Shown: positions 8,389-16,900 of the stretch, in pieces | How positions within the stretch are numbered: the stretch's first letter is position 1 | Layout: each line of letters begins with the position of its first letter | Assembly: GCA_025964695.1 (NCBI GenBank) | Contig: JAOPYK010000249.1 | Coordinates: 1 to 64,000 of the forward strand | From: Streptosporangiaceae bacterium | GTDB taxonomy: Bacteria > Actinomycetota > Actinomycetes > Streptosporangiales > Streptosporangiaceae | DNA length: 64,000 bases | Direction of reading: 5' to 3' | Notes under the pieces: generated by a model | Told to the model about the DNA's origin: nothing | Databases searched by the model: none | What the model saw: the letters and a program-made list of their open reading frames with translations, nothing else | Made by a program: the position numbers and the translations under genes

Positions 8389-9546
8389 ATGCGGGACGCG
8401 GTGATCGTCGAGGCGGTGCGCACACCGGTCGGCAAGGGCAAGGCGAACGGTGCCCTGGCGGGGGAGCACCCGGTGGATCTGCTCGCCCGTACGCTCGAGG
8501 CGCTCATCGAGCGCACCGGCCTGGACCCGGCGCTCGTGGACGACGTCGTCGGTGGTTGCGTCACTCAGGCGGGGGACCAGGCGCTCAACCTCACCCGGAC
8601 GGCGGTCCTCGCGGCGGGGTTCCCGGAGAGCGTGCCCGCCATGACCGTGGACCGGCAGTGCGGCTCCTCCCAGCAGGCCGCGCACATCGCCGGACAGGGG
8701 GTGCTCAGCGGGGCCTACGACATCGCGATCGCCTGCGGCGTGGAGTCGATGTCACGGGTGCCGATGGGCTCTTCCGTGCTCCCCGGTTCGAACCCGTTCG
8801 CTCCGCTGGCCGCGCGCTACCCGGAGGGGTTGATCGGGCAGGGCATCAGCGCCGAGCTCATCGCCGCCCGATGGAAGATCACCCGGGAGGAGCTGGATGG
8901 CTTCGCGCTGGAATCCCACCGGCGCGCCGCCGCTGCCTGGGATCGCGGTGAGTTCGCCCGTGAGCTGGTCTGGCCCGCGCGCGACGAGACCATACGGCCC
9001 GGTACGTCCTTGGAGGTACTCGCCGGGCTGAAGCCCGCCTACTACGACCCGGCCCTCGAAGAGCGGTTCCCCGAGATCGGCTGGCAGGTGACCGCCGGCA
9101 ACAGCTCCCCGATCAACGACGGCGCCGCCGCAGTGCTGATCATGGAGGCGGCGGTGGCCGCCCGCCTCGGACTACGGCCGCGGGCCCGGTTCCGCTCCTT
9201 CGCGGTCGTCGGTGACGATCCGCTGCTGATGCTCACCGCGATCGTGCCCGCGACCGCCAAGGTACTGGCGCGTTCCGGATTGCGGCTGGAGGACATCGAC
9301 CTCTTCGAGGTCAACGAGGCCTTCGCCTCGGTCGTCCTCGCCTGGCAGCGCGAGACCGGTGCTTCGCTGGACAAGGTCAACGTACGCGGCGGAGCCATCG
9401 CCATCGGCCATCCGCTCGGCGGCAGCGGGGCCCGCATCATGACCACTCTCCTGCACGCCATGGAGGACCGCGGTGCCCGGCTGGGCCTGCAGACCATGTG
9501 CGAGGCAGGCGGGCTCGCCAACGCCACCATCCTCGAACTCCTCTAG
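8389..9546 (+). CDS. Acetyl-CoA C-acyltransferase (thiolase)
   Basis: A 385-residue thiolase that cleaves or condenses acyl-CoA and acetyl-CoA in fatty-acid oxidation or acetoacetyl-CoA synthesis. The nucleophilic Cys lies in VDRQCGSSQQA (near 87), followed by the NEAFA motif, the histidine motif GGAIAIGHPLGGSGARI and a C-terminal CEAGGLANATI, a variant of the usual C-x-G-G-G-x-G-NA. ATG 8389 follows a perfect AGGAGG at 8379-8384. It is followed on the same strand by an HxlR regulator with a matching operator, so it may be controlled locally. Confidence 0.92.
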   Translation: MRDAVIVEAVRTPVGKGKANGALAGEHPVDLLARTLEALIERTGLDPALVDDVVGGCVTQAGDQALNLTRTAVLAAGFPESVPAMTVDRQCGSSQQAAHIAGQGVLSGAYDIAIACGVESMSRVPMGSSVLPGSNPFAPLAARYPEGLIGQGISAELIAARWKITREELDGFALESHRRAAAAWDRGEFARELVWPARDETIRPGTSLEVLAGLKPAYYDPALEERFPEIGWQVTAGNSSPINDGAAAVLIMEAAVAARLGLRPRARFRSFAVVGDDPLLMLTAIVPATAKVLARSGLRLEDIDLFEVNEAFASVVLAWQRETGASLDKVNVRGGAIAIGHPLGGSGARIMTTLLHAMEDRGARLGLQTMCEAGGLANATILELL

Positions 9547-9582
9547 CTCGGCCCCTGGCTTCCGCTCCAGGCACCATGAGCG

Positions 9583-9599
9583 GGTTGGAATACCCAACC
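9583..9599. promoter_or_regulatory. Perfect HxlR-type operator palindrome
   Basis: GGTTGG-N5-CCAACC is a perfect 6-5-6 inverted repeat about 50 bases before the HxlR gene start. Its core also occurs in front of the thiolase. The position suits autoregulation of the HxlR gene. Confidence 0.5.
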
Positions 9600-9648
9600 T
9601 AAGAGGATACGGTCTGAAAACACAACCCAGAGTCGTAGTGTGGAGTTC

Positions 9649-10095
9649 ATGCCGAGGGACGCGAGACCGCGTGAGTGTTCGATCGCCATGACGCTCGATG
9701 TGGTCGGGGAGCGCTGGTCGCTGCTGGCGATCCGCGAGCTGTTCCATGGCGTGCGCCGGTTCGATCAGATCGCCTCGAACACCGGGGCCTCGCGGGATAT
9801 TCTGACCACCCGGCTGCGCAAGCTGGAGGACCACGGAATCATCGAGCGCCGCCCGTACAGCGACCGGCCGGTCCGCTACGAGTATCACCTGACCGAGGCC
9901 GGCAACGAACTCGGCGACGTCCTGATCTCGCTGCTCAAGTGGGGGGACCGGCATCTCGTGGACGGCGACCCGCCGGTGCGGTGGCAGCATTCCTGCGGAG
10001 AGTTCCTCGACCCGGTGATGGTGTGCAGGGCCTGCGGCGAACCGGCACGACAGGGCGCACACTCCCCGTCCGGTCGTGGTGTTACGGGCTTCTAG
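9649..10095 (+). CDS. HxlR-family winged-helix regulator
   Basis: A 148-residue DNA-binding protein. CSIAMTLDVVGERWSLLAIRELF and the following helix-turn-helix (RFDQIASNTGASRDILTTRLRKLEDHGIIERRPY) match the HxlR domain. A C-terminal extension carries HSCGEFLDPVMVCRACG, a possible metal-binding or redox cysteine/histidine cluster seen in some HxlR proteins. The likely start is ATG 9649; GTG 9640 is the alternative. Palindromes at 9583-9599 and upstream of the thiolase suggest that it controls itself and the thiolase. The signal is unknown. Confidence 0.88.
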   Translation: MPRDARPRECSIAMTLDVVGERWSLLAIRELFHGVRRFDQIASNTGASRDILTTRLRKLEDHGIIERRPYSDRPVRYEYHLTEAGNELGDVLISLLKWGDRHLVDGDPPVRWQHSCGEFLDPVMVCRACGEPARQGAHSPSGRGVTGF

Positions 10096-10122
10096 ACGAT
10101 CGCATGGTGGGAGCATGGCCCC

Positions 10123-10968
10123 ATGTCTCAAGACCTGCCTGCCTGGGTGGCCGAGCTCACCGATCCCCGTCGGGCGACCACGCTCGATGAGCTCGCGGAC
10201 CGCCTCGTACCTCTCGCCGAACACTCCATCGACGTGTCCCGGCGATTGCAGGCTCTGCTCAACGAGCTGAACGAGCCGTTCAAACGCGAAGCGGTGTACG
10301 ACCGCGTGGAGCGACTCAAGAATCGCGCGGACGAGGCCTTCGGTGAGGTCACTCGCGAGATCGTGGCCTCCGGGCAGCAACGGCTGGACCGGGTCTGGGC
10401 CGCTTGGCAGGACCGGTCCGCGGGCGAGCCGGAAGGCGCGCTGCGGCGGCGGCTGGAGGCCGACGTGATTCCCGCGCTGCGCAAGCAGGAGCGGACCATC
10501 GCCGAGGAGGTCGGCGAGCGCACCGCGGTGGCCCTCGAAGTCGCGACGCAGACCCTCCTGACCCGGGTCGAGCAACTGGCCGTGGCGGTGACGAACCTGA
10601 TCCACGACGTGCTGCCCCTCGCGCACGAGGGGCTCGGCCTGGCCGGCCGGATCTCCGGGCTGTCGGCCAAGGTACGGGAGTTGCGTGACGGGCGGCTGGA
10701 GGTGCCCGAGCCGTTGCGCGAGGCGGCCTCCGGAACCGCCGACTCGTACCACAGCACGGTCGCCCGGCTGGAGCTGGAGTGGGCCACGCTGGGGTCGCGG
10801 GCCGCCATCGTACGGGCCGCGCTGCGGGCCGCCGAGGAGACCGCGTTCAGTCAGGTCACGGCTGAGATGACCGAGTGTGTCGAAGCGCTCGCGCCGTCCC
10901 ACATCAAGGTGCTCAACGACGCCGAGTCATTGGCGATGACCCTCGTGGACGAGGCCATCGCCGGGTAG
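10123..10968 (+). CDS. Helical protein of unknown function
   Basis: I do not recognise this 281-residue protein. It is almost wholly alpha-helical, with heptad-like stretches (DELADRLVPLAEHSIDVSRR; EVGERTAVALEVATQTLL), many charged residues and no signal peptide, membrane segment or cysteine-rich motif, so it is probably cytoplasmic and coiled-coil. ATG 10123 has GGGAG about 12 bases upstream. It follows the HxlR gene and is convergent with the MarR gene. Codon use is like its neighbours. Confidence 0.7.
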   Translation: MSQDLPAWVAELTDPRRATTLDELADRLVPLAEHSIDVSRRLQALLNELNEPFKREAVYDRVERLKNRADEAFGEVTREIVASGQQRLDRVWAAWQDRSAGEPEGALRRRLEADVIPALRKQERTIAEEVGERTAVALEVATQTLLTRVEQLAVAVTNLIHDVLPLAHEGLGLAGRISGLSAKVRELRDGRLEVPEPLREAASGTADSYHSTVARLELEWATLGSRAAIVRAALRAAEETAFSQVTAEMTECVEALAPSHIKVLNDAESLAMTLVDEAIAG

Positions 10969-11001
10969 AGACCGGAGCGTGGACCCGCCCGGTGGACACC
11001 G

Positions 11002-11487
11002 TCAGGTGTGGAAGGGGTGCAGCACCGTGTTGTCGCCGGCGTCCTCGATCTCGGCGGCCTGGCTGTGCAGGCTCTCCGACATCCGGCGCAGTAGCCCGAT
11101 GAGCTGGATCCGTTGCTCGTCGCTCAGCGCGGCGGACATGCGCCGCTCGACCGTGACGGCGGCCTCGTCGGCGATCTTCAGTGCCTTCGCCCCCGTCTCG
11201 GTCAGCCGGATCTCCAGCACGTTCTTGTGCCAGGGATGGCGGCGTCGCTCCACCAGGCCCTTGGCCTCCAGGTTGGTGAGGACCGTGGCCATCGACTGCG
11301 GGGTGACCAGGCAGGCACGGGCCAGCGCCGCAGCCGACATCCCGGGATTGCCGGCCAGGTAGAGCAGCGCCGCGTACTGCGGAATGGTCAGCCCCGAAGG
11401 CTTGACCACCGCGTTCTTGACGGCCGTCAGCTCCTGCTCCACGCGTTTGACGTGGTGACCGACGCGATCCTGGGGGTCCATGGTCAT
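11002..11487 (-). CDS. MarR-family transcriptional regulator
   Basis: A 161-residue winged-helix dimer. LTIPQYAALLYLAGNPGMSAAALARACLVTPQSMATVLTNLEAKGLVERRRHPWHKNVLEIRLTETG carries the MarR helix-turn-helix and wing. Three nearby ATG codons (11499, 11487, 11481) could start it; 11487 has the better, still weak, upstream AGG. A much longer frame extends upstream but crosses the operator region. Two tandem palindromes lie 50-80 bases upstream in the divergent gap, suggesting autoregulation and control of the divergent membrane-protein gene. Confidence 0.88.
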   Translation of the reverse strand: MTMDPQDRVGHHVKRVEQELTAVKNAVVKPSGLTIPQYAALLYLAGNPGMSAAALARACLVTPQSMATVLTNLEAKGLVERRRHPWHKNVLEIRLTETGAKALKIADEAAVTVERRMSAALSDEQRIQLIGLLRRMSESLHSQAAEIEDAGDNTVLHPFHT

Positions 11488-11536
11488 GGGCCTGAGCATA
11501 GCGCTACCACGAACAACGACCCATGGGTTGCCTATA

Positions 11537-11568
11537 ACCAGAGCTCTGGTAAGAGCCAGAGCCCTGGA
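11537..11568. promoter_or_regulatory. MarR operator candidates: two phased palindromes
   Basis: ACCAGAGCTCTGGT (11537-11550) is a perfect 14-bp palindrome. A second, imperfect copy, GCCAGAGCCCTGGA, lies at 11555-11568, 18 bp downstream start to start. They sit between the divergent MarR gene and the 11680 gene, where a MarR dimer pair would be expected to bind. Confidence 0.5.
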
Positions 11569-11679
11569 GATCGGCCTCCATGCACCGTCCATGGACAAGA
11601 ACGATGGCCTACCCGGCAGGCCGACGTTCACCGTGATGCTCTATGTTGTCCCGATTCGATCAAGCATGGGCGGGATGGC

Positions 11680-12738
11680 ATGGGCACGTCATCGGAGGAC
11701 CCGGAGGGGCGCTTTGTCTTTGACGAGGCTTTCGTAGCCTCGGCCGGTATCAAGGAGCCGTCCGCGCGGGAGCGGACGGGAAATCCGCTCACCCGCCGGC
11801 TCGCGGAGCGGCGGCGGCGCAAGGAAATGATCAAGCAGTGGCGGGCCCCGCGGTCCGGCAGAGGCCGCAGGCCCGGCGCACGGACTCTCACGGTCGTCCT
11901 CGCCGTGGGGCTGGTCGCGGTGGCCGCGGTGCTGGCCGAGACCGATCCCCTGGGCATGAGACCGGGACGCCGGCCCGGCACGCCTCCACTGACCCTCATA
12001 CCGGCCCCGGTCGTGTCCCCCGTGCCCACCGACGCGCCCTCCGGAGCCGGTGACCCGTTCGCGGGCTCACCCGCCGAGTTGTACGCCGACGGAGCGGCGG
12101 GCATCACCTTCCCCGTGGCCCGGGCGACGGCGGGCTTCTCCGCGAAGGAGGTCCAGGTCCTCTTCGCCAGGGCCCGGGCCCTGCTGACGGCCTCGCACCT
12201 GGATGCCGGCACCCTGTTCAACAGCGGCACCGACAGGTTCGCCCGCCAGCTCGATCCGGATCAGCGCAGGGCCTTTACCGGCAGTCTCCAGAACCGGGAC
12301 TCGACCAAGAACCTGCGGTCCTGGCTGATGAACTTCGCGCCCAAGACCTCCGAGCTCACCGGGTCCCTCATCAAGGTGCACGGCGTCACGACGCTCGCCC
12401 AGGCGGCCCGGCAGGGACATCGAGGCGCTCTGGTGAAGGTGAACTACATCTTCGTCTACCCGGTGCACCGGCCAGGCCTCCCCGGCACCACGATCCGGGT
12501 CATCGCCCACCTCAGGGGAGAGGTGTTCCACTCCCGGGACGCACGGGGTGAGTGGACCTGGATCTATCGCTGGGGATCTTCCAACGCCAATGCCCGGTGC
12601 GATGTCGAGGACGGTTACGTCCATCCGTTCTACGCCGGCTCGCAGCCGGATCTGACCGGTCGCACCGGCGCGCCCGTGGACCCGTACGACCTGAACCAGG
12701 ACCCCGGCACCGGCTGCCAGACCGTGAACCACACCTGA
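11680..12738 (+). CDS. Single-pass membrane-anchored protein of unknown function
   Basis: A 352-residue protein with a basic cytoplasmic N-terminus, one membrane segment (TLTVVLAVGLVAVAAVL, about residues 68-84), a Pro/Thr-rich linker and an extracellular domain of about 250 residues. The domain contains LRSWLMNFAPKTSELTG and ends with a Cys-bearing tail (NARCDVEDGYVHPF; GTGCQTVNHT), which could form one disulfide. ATG 11680 is the chosen start; a longer open frame upstream crosses the MarR operators. It resembles actinobacterial secreted proteins of unknown function. The stop codon abuts the rsgA stop inside a palindrome. Confidence 0.75.
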   Translation: MGTSSEDPEGRFVFDEAFVASAGIKEPSARERTGNPLTRRLAERRRRKEMIKQWRAPRSGRGRRPGARTLTVVLAVGLVAVAAVLAETDPLGMRPGRRPGTPPLTLIPAPVVSPVPTDAPSGAGDPFAGSPAELYADGAAGITFPVARATAGFSAKEVQVLFARARALLTASHLDAGTLFNSGTDRFARQLDPDQRRAFTGSLQNRDSTKNLRSWLMNFAPKTSELTGSLIKVHGVTTLAQAARQGHRGALVKVNYIFVYPVHRPGLPGTTIRVIAHLRGEVFHSRDARGEWTWIYRWGSSNANARCDVEDGYVHPFYAGSQPDLTGRTGAPVDPYDLNQDPGTGCQTVNHT

Positions 12739-12746
12739 TCAGGTGT
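12731..12746. repeat. 16-bp perfect palindrome holding both convergent stop codons
   Basis: ACACCTGATCAGGTGT contains the TGA of the membrane-protein gene (12736-12738) and, on the other strand, the TGA of rsgA (12739-12741). The two genes therefore meet with no intergenic base. There is no T-tract, so termination by this element alone is unproven. Confidence 0.5.
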
Positions 12747-13734
12747 CGTCCGGCTCCTCGCGAGCGGTGAGCAGGCGGCGCAGGGAGTCCAGCCGGGCCT
12801 CATCGGCGTGCCCGGCCGCGACCCAGGCCTCCAGCGCGCAGTCGGGCTGCAGATGGGAGCAGCCACGCGGGCATTCGGCGGCGCCCTCGGCGAGATCGGG
12901 GAAGTAACCGACCAGGTCGGCCGGGTGGACATGGGCCAGCCCGAAGCTGCGCACCCCTGGAGTGTCGATGATCCAGCCGCCCTCCGGCAGCGCCAGGGCG
13001 ATCGCCGAGGAGGAAGTGTGCCGTCCTCGCCCGGTCACCGCGTTCACATGGCTGACCGCTCGGCCCGCGTCCGGGACCAGTGCGTTGACCAGGGTGGATT
13101 TGCCCACGCCGGAGTGGCCGACGAGCACGCTCATCATGCCGGTGAGCCGCTCCCGCACCTCGTCCAGCGGACCGCCGCGCTCGGTGACGACGTACGGGAC
13201 GCCCATCGGGGCGTACGCGGCCATCAGATCGTCCGGTGCGGCCAGGTCGGCCTTGGTCAGGCAGAGCAGCGGTTCGAGACCGGCGTCGTATGCGGCCACC
13301 AGGCAGCGGTCGATCATCCGGGGCCGGGGCTCGGGGTCGGCCAGCGCGGTGACGATCACCAGCTGGTCGGCGTTGGAGACGAGGATCCTCTCGACCGGAT
13401 CGGTGTCGTCGGCGGTACGGCGCAGGGTGGACGAGCGCGGCTCGACCCGTACCACCCGGGCGAGGGCGTCGGGCTCTCCGGAGACATCGCCCACGAGCGC
13501 GACCCGGTCGCCGACCACCACGCCCTTGCGGCCCAGCTCACGGGCGCGCATGGCAGTGACCATCGTGTCGTCCACCAGGCAGCGGTAACGGCCGCGGTCC
13601 ACGGCGGTCACGAAGCCGGCGATGGCACCCTCATGCGCCGGGCGCTTACGGGTACGCGGCCGAGAACCGCGGCGCCCGGGACGTACCCGGACGTCGTCCT
13701 CGTCCAGGCGCTTCCAATCACGACCCTCCGGCAC
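12739..13734 (-). CDS. rsgA: Ribosome small-subunit-dependent GTPase A
   Basis: RsgA helps late 30S subunit maturation by GTP hydrolysis. The circularly permuted G-motif order is visible: G4 TKAD (about 160), then G1 GHSGVGKST (206), then G3 DTPG (257), followed by a zinc knuckle with C288, C292, H294 and C299. An OB-like domain precedes it. I chose GTG 13734 (331 residues) because AAGGGGA at 13741-13747, overlapping the aroA stop, is six bases upstream; a longer start at 13773 would overlap aroA. It is downstream of aroA in the same operon. Confidence 0.93.
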   Translation of the reverse strand: MPEGRDWKRLDEDDVRVRPGRRGSRPRTRKRPAHEGAIAGFVTAVDRGRYRCLVDDTMVTAMRARELGRKGVVVGDRVALVGDVSGEPDALARVVRVEPRSSTLRRTADDTDPVERILVSNADQLVIVTALADPEPRPRMIDRCLVAAYDAGLEPLLCLTKADLAAPDDLMAAYAPMGVPYVVTERGGPLDEVRERLTGMMSVLVGHSGVGKSTLVNALVPDAGRAVSHVNAVTGRGRHTSSSAIALALPEGGWIIDTPGVRSFGLAHVHPADLVGYFPDLAEGAAECPRGCSHLQPDCALEAWVAAGHADEARLDSLRRLLTAREEPDDT

Positions 13735-13745
13735 GACCCGTCCCC

Positions 13746-15020
13746 TTACGCGCCGGCCAGCATGCCGGTCCACAGTTCGGTGAACTCTGGCATGGTTTTG
13801 CCCACTGTGGCCACGTTCTCCACGTCGATTCCCGGAACGGCGAGGCCCAGCGTGGCCCCGGCCATCACCATCCGGTGGTCGTGGTAGGTGTGGAACACCC
13901 CGCCGTGCAGCGGCCGCGGACGGATCTCCAGCCCGTCCTCCAGCTCACGGACGTCCCCGCCGAGCGCGTTGATCTCGGCGGCCAGGGCGGCCAGCCGATC
14001 AGTCTCGTGCCCGCGCATGTGCGCGATCCCGGTCAGCCGCGACGGGCCGTCGGCGATGGCCGCCAGCGCGGCGATGACACAGGTGAGCTCGTTGACGTCG
14101 CCCAGGTCCGCGTCGATGCCATGGATGATTCCACCGCCCCGGACGGTGACCCCGTCGTCGCCGCGGGAGACCGTACCGCCGAGCGCGGGCACCAGCTCGC
14201 GCAGGCCGTCGCCCGGCTGCGTCGTCTCGGCCGGCCAGTCGCGTACGGTCACCCGGCCGCCCGCCACCAGTGCGGCCGCAACGAACGGCGCGGCGTTGGA
14301 CAGGTCGGGCTCGATGGGCGACACCCCGCCACCGATCGGCCCGGGCGCCACCCGCCAGGTGTTGTCACCGGTCTCGACGGTGGCGCCGACCGCGCGCAGC
14401 ATCTCGACCGTCATCGCGAGGTGCGGGGCCGAGGGCACCCTCGGACCCTCGTGCCGGACCTCGATGCCCTTGTCGAAACGCGGGGCGGCCAGTAGCAGGC
14501 CCGACAGCAGCTGGGACGACCCGGACGCGTCGATGGTGACCGCCCCTCCGGTCACCGCGGACCGGGCCCGCACCACGAAGGGCAGCCCGCCACGACCCCC
14601 GTCGTCGATCTCCACTCCGAGGGTGCGCAGGGCGATCAGCAGGGGGCGCATCGGCCGTTCCCGGGCCCGTGGATCGCCGTCGAACGAGATGTCGCCGCCC
14701 GCCAGCGCCGCCACCGGGGGCAGGAACCGCATGACCGTGCCCGCGAGGCCGACATCGATCCGGGCCGGGCCACCGAGGCCGCCGGGCACGACCTCCCAGT
14801 CCTGCCCGCTCTCGCCGACCGGTACGCCGAGCCTGCGCAGCGCCTCGGCCATGAGCAGGGTGTCGCGGCTGCGCAGTGGCCGCTCGATCACGGTGGGGCC
14901 GGTGGCCAGCGCGGCCAGGATCAGGGCCCGGTTGGTCATCGACTTGGAGCCGGGCAGCGTGACGTCGGCGTCGACCGGGCCGTCGGCGTTCGGAGCGGAC
15001 CAGAAGGCGGCGGATTCCAT
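13746..15020 (-). CDS. aroA: 3-phosphoshikimate 1-carboxyvinyltransferase (EPSP synthase)
   Basis: AroA joins shikimate 3-phosphate and phosphoenolpyruvate in the shikimate pathway to aromatic amino acids. The 424-residue protein has [18 protein letters not shown] near the N-terminus, the AGTVMRFL motif, [17 protein letters not shown] and a C-terminal [15 protein letters not shown], all expected of the family. ATG 15020 ([10 protein letters not shown]) is the family start; the frame itself extends to 15110. rsgA follows immediately, with its ribosome binding site overlapping the aroA stop, as in other actinomycetes. Confidence 0.95.
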   Translation of the reverse strand: MESAAFWSAPNADGPVDADVTLPGSKSMTNRALILAALATGPTVIERPLRSRDTLLMAEALRRLGVPVGESGQDWEVVPGGLGGPARIDVGLAGTVMRFLPPVAALAGGDISFDGDPRARERPMRPLLIALRTLGVEIDDGGRGGLPFVVRARSAVTGGAVTIDASGSSQLLSGLLLAAPRFDKGIEVRHEGPRVPSAPHLAMTVEMLRAVGATVETGDNTWRVAPGPIGGGVSPIEPDLSNAAPFVAAALVAGGRVTVRDWPAETTQPGDGLRELVPALGGTVSRGDDGVTVRGGGIIHGIDADLGDVNELTCVIAALAAIADGPSRLTGIAHMRGHETDRLAALAAEINALGGDVRELEDGLEIRPRPLHGGVFHTYHDHRMVMAGATLGLAVPGIDVENVATVGKTMPEFTELWTGMLAGA

Positions 15021-15404
15021 GTACCGCAGGTTACCGGCTCCCGGCACACTGTGATCTTCCTGACCGGCAGACAGGATCCTGTCACCTTCACCACAGAGGA
15101 CCACCAGCACATGAAGGTGCAGGAGCGTGCCGCGCTGATGTGGGTGCTCGTCGGGCTCACCGGGGAGGACCCCACGCGGACCCGCTCAAGATCCGGACGT
15201 TCACCATCATTGGAACCCGACGACGCGGACGGTCCGCCGGGCGCACCGGCTCCGCCCGGCTGAGCACCCGCCCATCGAGCCGAGACGGTGGGGGCCGGCC
15301 CCCCAAAGCCGGTGTCTCCGGAGCCCGGTCTCCGGAGCCCGGTCTCCGAGGCCCGGTCTCCGGAGCCCGGCATCTGCCACAGGAGGACAGGAGGGGGACG
15401 TCGG
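15021..15404. other. Intergenic region upstream of aroA
   Basis: This 384-base gap separates the DoxX gene from aroA, both on the minus strand. Open frames here have no ribosome binding site or plausible composition. It holds a tandem repeat at 15314-15369 and presumably the aroA promoter near 15030-15120. I see no convincing hairpin with a T-tract. Confidence 0.6.
15314..15369. repeat. Tandem repeat, 4 x 14 bp
   Basis: Four contiguous copies of GTCTCCGGAGCCCG (units at 15314, 15328, 15342 and 15356; the third has two changes). Each unit contains the palindrome CTCCGGAG. It lies 3' of the DoxX gene and about 300 bases upstream of aroA. Confidence 0.8.
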
Positions 15405-15989
15405 CTAGCGGCGTACGGCCTTGCGGGCTTTCTGGGCCGCCTCCCTGCGGGCCTCCCGCACCTGGAGGGCGGCCTCCTTGCGGGAGTGCTTGATCTCCGA
15501 GGCCGCCTGCCTGCGCAGATGCCGGGCCTCGGCGCCGGCCTTGACCCGGGTGTCGTGGGCCTGACGGCGCAGGGCCTGCACCCGGGGGTGCTTGCGCGGC
15601 TCGGTGGCCATCAGCAGCAGGGCGCCGAACAGGCTCGCGCTCTTGAGCAGCTGGGACCGCTGGTCGGCGCGGCGCTCGGGATCGTCCTCGGTCCAGTAGT
15701 GGTGCTCGGTGAGAAGCACCGGCACCATCTGGGCGGCGAGCACGAGCGTGCTCAGCCGCTTGAACCTGCCGAGTGTCAGAAGCGCCCCAGCGCCGAGGCT
15801 GAGCGCGCCCTGCAGCCGGACCAGGCTTTCCGGGTCTTTGGTCGGCAGCCAGTCCAGCCGGTCGACGATCGGCTTCATGGTCGGCCCGACCTGGTCGGCC
15901 CGCGGGCCGGGGTTGCGCAGGTTCTCGATGCCGGTGACCACGAACGGGGCCGCGACGAGGGAACGGGCAAGGGTACTGAAGGGTCGCAT
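15405..15989 (-). CDS. DoxX-family membrane protein with basic helical tail
   Basis: A 194-residue integral membrane protein. The first about 125 residues (FSTLARSLVAAPFVVTGIENL, LQGALSLGAGALLTLGRF, LSTLVLAAQMVPVLL, ASLFGALLLMATEP) form the four-helix DoxX fold. A roughly 65-residue Arg/Lys/Ala-rich helical tail follows and should be cytoplasmic. Some actinobacterial DoxX proteins act with oxidoreductases in redox stress, but nothing adjacent fixes a partner. It is divergent from the SRAP gene. Confidence 0.85.
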   Translation of the reverse strand: MRPFSTLARSLVAAPFVVTGIENLRNPGPRADQVGPTMKPIVDRLDWLPTKDPESLVRLQGALSLGAGALLTLGRFKRLSTLVLAAQMVPVLLTEHHYWTEDDPERRADQRSQLLKSASLFGALLLMATEPRKHPRVQALRRQAHDTRVKAGAEARHLRRQAASEIKHSRKEAALQVREARREAAQKARKAVRR

Positions 15990-16091
15990 GCAGGTCTACT
16001 TGCCCACGGATCGACGGGTCACGCACGCTCGCCGCATTCGGCAGTATGTACCCGTGGGTCGGCCCCTGCAGGGCCAGGGAGGAACACGAAG

Positions 16092-16841
16092 ATGTGCGGT
16101 CGCTATGCCACGGCGCGCCAGCGCCAGGAACTACTGGACGAATTCGAGATCGGCTTGGACGCCACCGAGGAGGCTCTCGAGCCCGACTACAACGTCGCCC
16201 CCACCAAGCCGGTGCCCGTCGTCCTCGAACGCGCCCCCCAGGGAGCTCCGAAGGAGGAGGTCGTGCGCCAGCTGCGCATGCTCCGCTGGGGCCTGGTCCC
16301 CTCCTGGGCCAAGGACCTGTCCATCGGCAGCAAGATGATCAACGCTCGGGTGGAGACCGTCCATGAGAAGCCGGCGTTCCGCAAGGCGTTCGCCCAGCGC
16401 CGCTGTCTGCTGCCCGCGGATGGTTACTTCGAGTGGTACGCGCTCGAAGACGCCGAGGGAAAGCCCCCCAAGCAGCCGTTCTTCATCCGCCCCCGGGACG
16501 AGAAGGTCATGGCGATGGCGGGCCTGTACGAATTCTGGCGCTCGCCGGACGGGGAGTGGGTCCCGACCTGCACCGTGATCACCACCGAGGCCTCCGACGA
16601 TCTGGGCCGGATCCATGACCGGATGCCGATGGTCGTCGAACCTGATCGCTGGGACGCCTGGCTGGATCCGGCCCGTACGGAGCCCGATGAGGTGCGGAAG
16701 CTCCTCGTACCGGCCATGGCGGGAACGATGGAGGCCTATCCGGTGTCCAAGTCCGTGGGGAATGTCAGAAACAACGGTCGGGAGCTCGTACAACCGTTGC
16801 CGAATGGGGATGTTTCAAAAGATTCTGAAACCTTGTTCTGA
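16092..16841 (+). CDS. yedK: SRAP-domain protein, YedK/HMCES family
   Basis: SRAP proteins form a protective covalent crosslink with abasic sites in single-stranded DNA through the N-terminal cysteine exposed after Met removal. The 249-residue protein starts MCGRYA, so Cys2 is present, and retains the conserved Asn in MINARVET, Glu in GYFEWYA and His in RIHDRMPMV. ATG 16092 has AGGGAGG upstream; a longer open frame would leave Cys2 internal and is wrong. It seems to be a single-gene unit divergent from the DoxX gene. Confidence 0.93.
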   Translation: MCGRYATARQRQELLDEFEIGLDATEEALEPDYNVAPTKPVPVVLERAPQGAPKEEVVRQLRMLRWGLVPSWAKDLSIGSKMINARVETVHEKPAFRKAFAQRRCLLPADGYFEWYALEDAEGKPPKQPFFIRPRDEKVMAMAGLYEFWRSPDGEWVPTCTVITTEASDDLGRIHDRMPMVVEPDRWDAWLDPARTEPDEVRKLLVPAMAGTMEAYPVSKSVGNVRNNGRELVQPLPNGDVSKDSETLF

Positions 16842-16900
16842 CCCGCCGGTGCCCGGCGGGCCCGGCCCCTCGGGCTCGGGGGAGAGGAGCGCCGACCATC

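Noticed and set aside
15051-15263. 70-codon plus-strand frame upstream of aroA
   Set aside because: No ribosome binding site, no hydrophobic or motif pattern, and it overlaps the expected aroA promoter.
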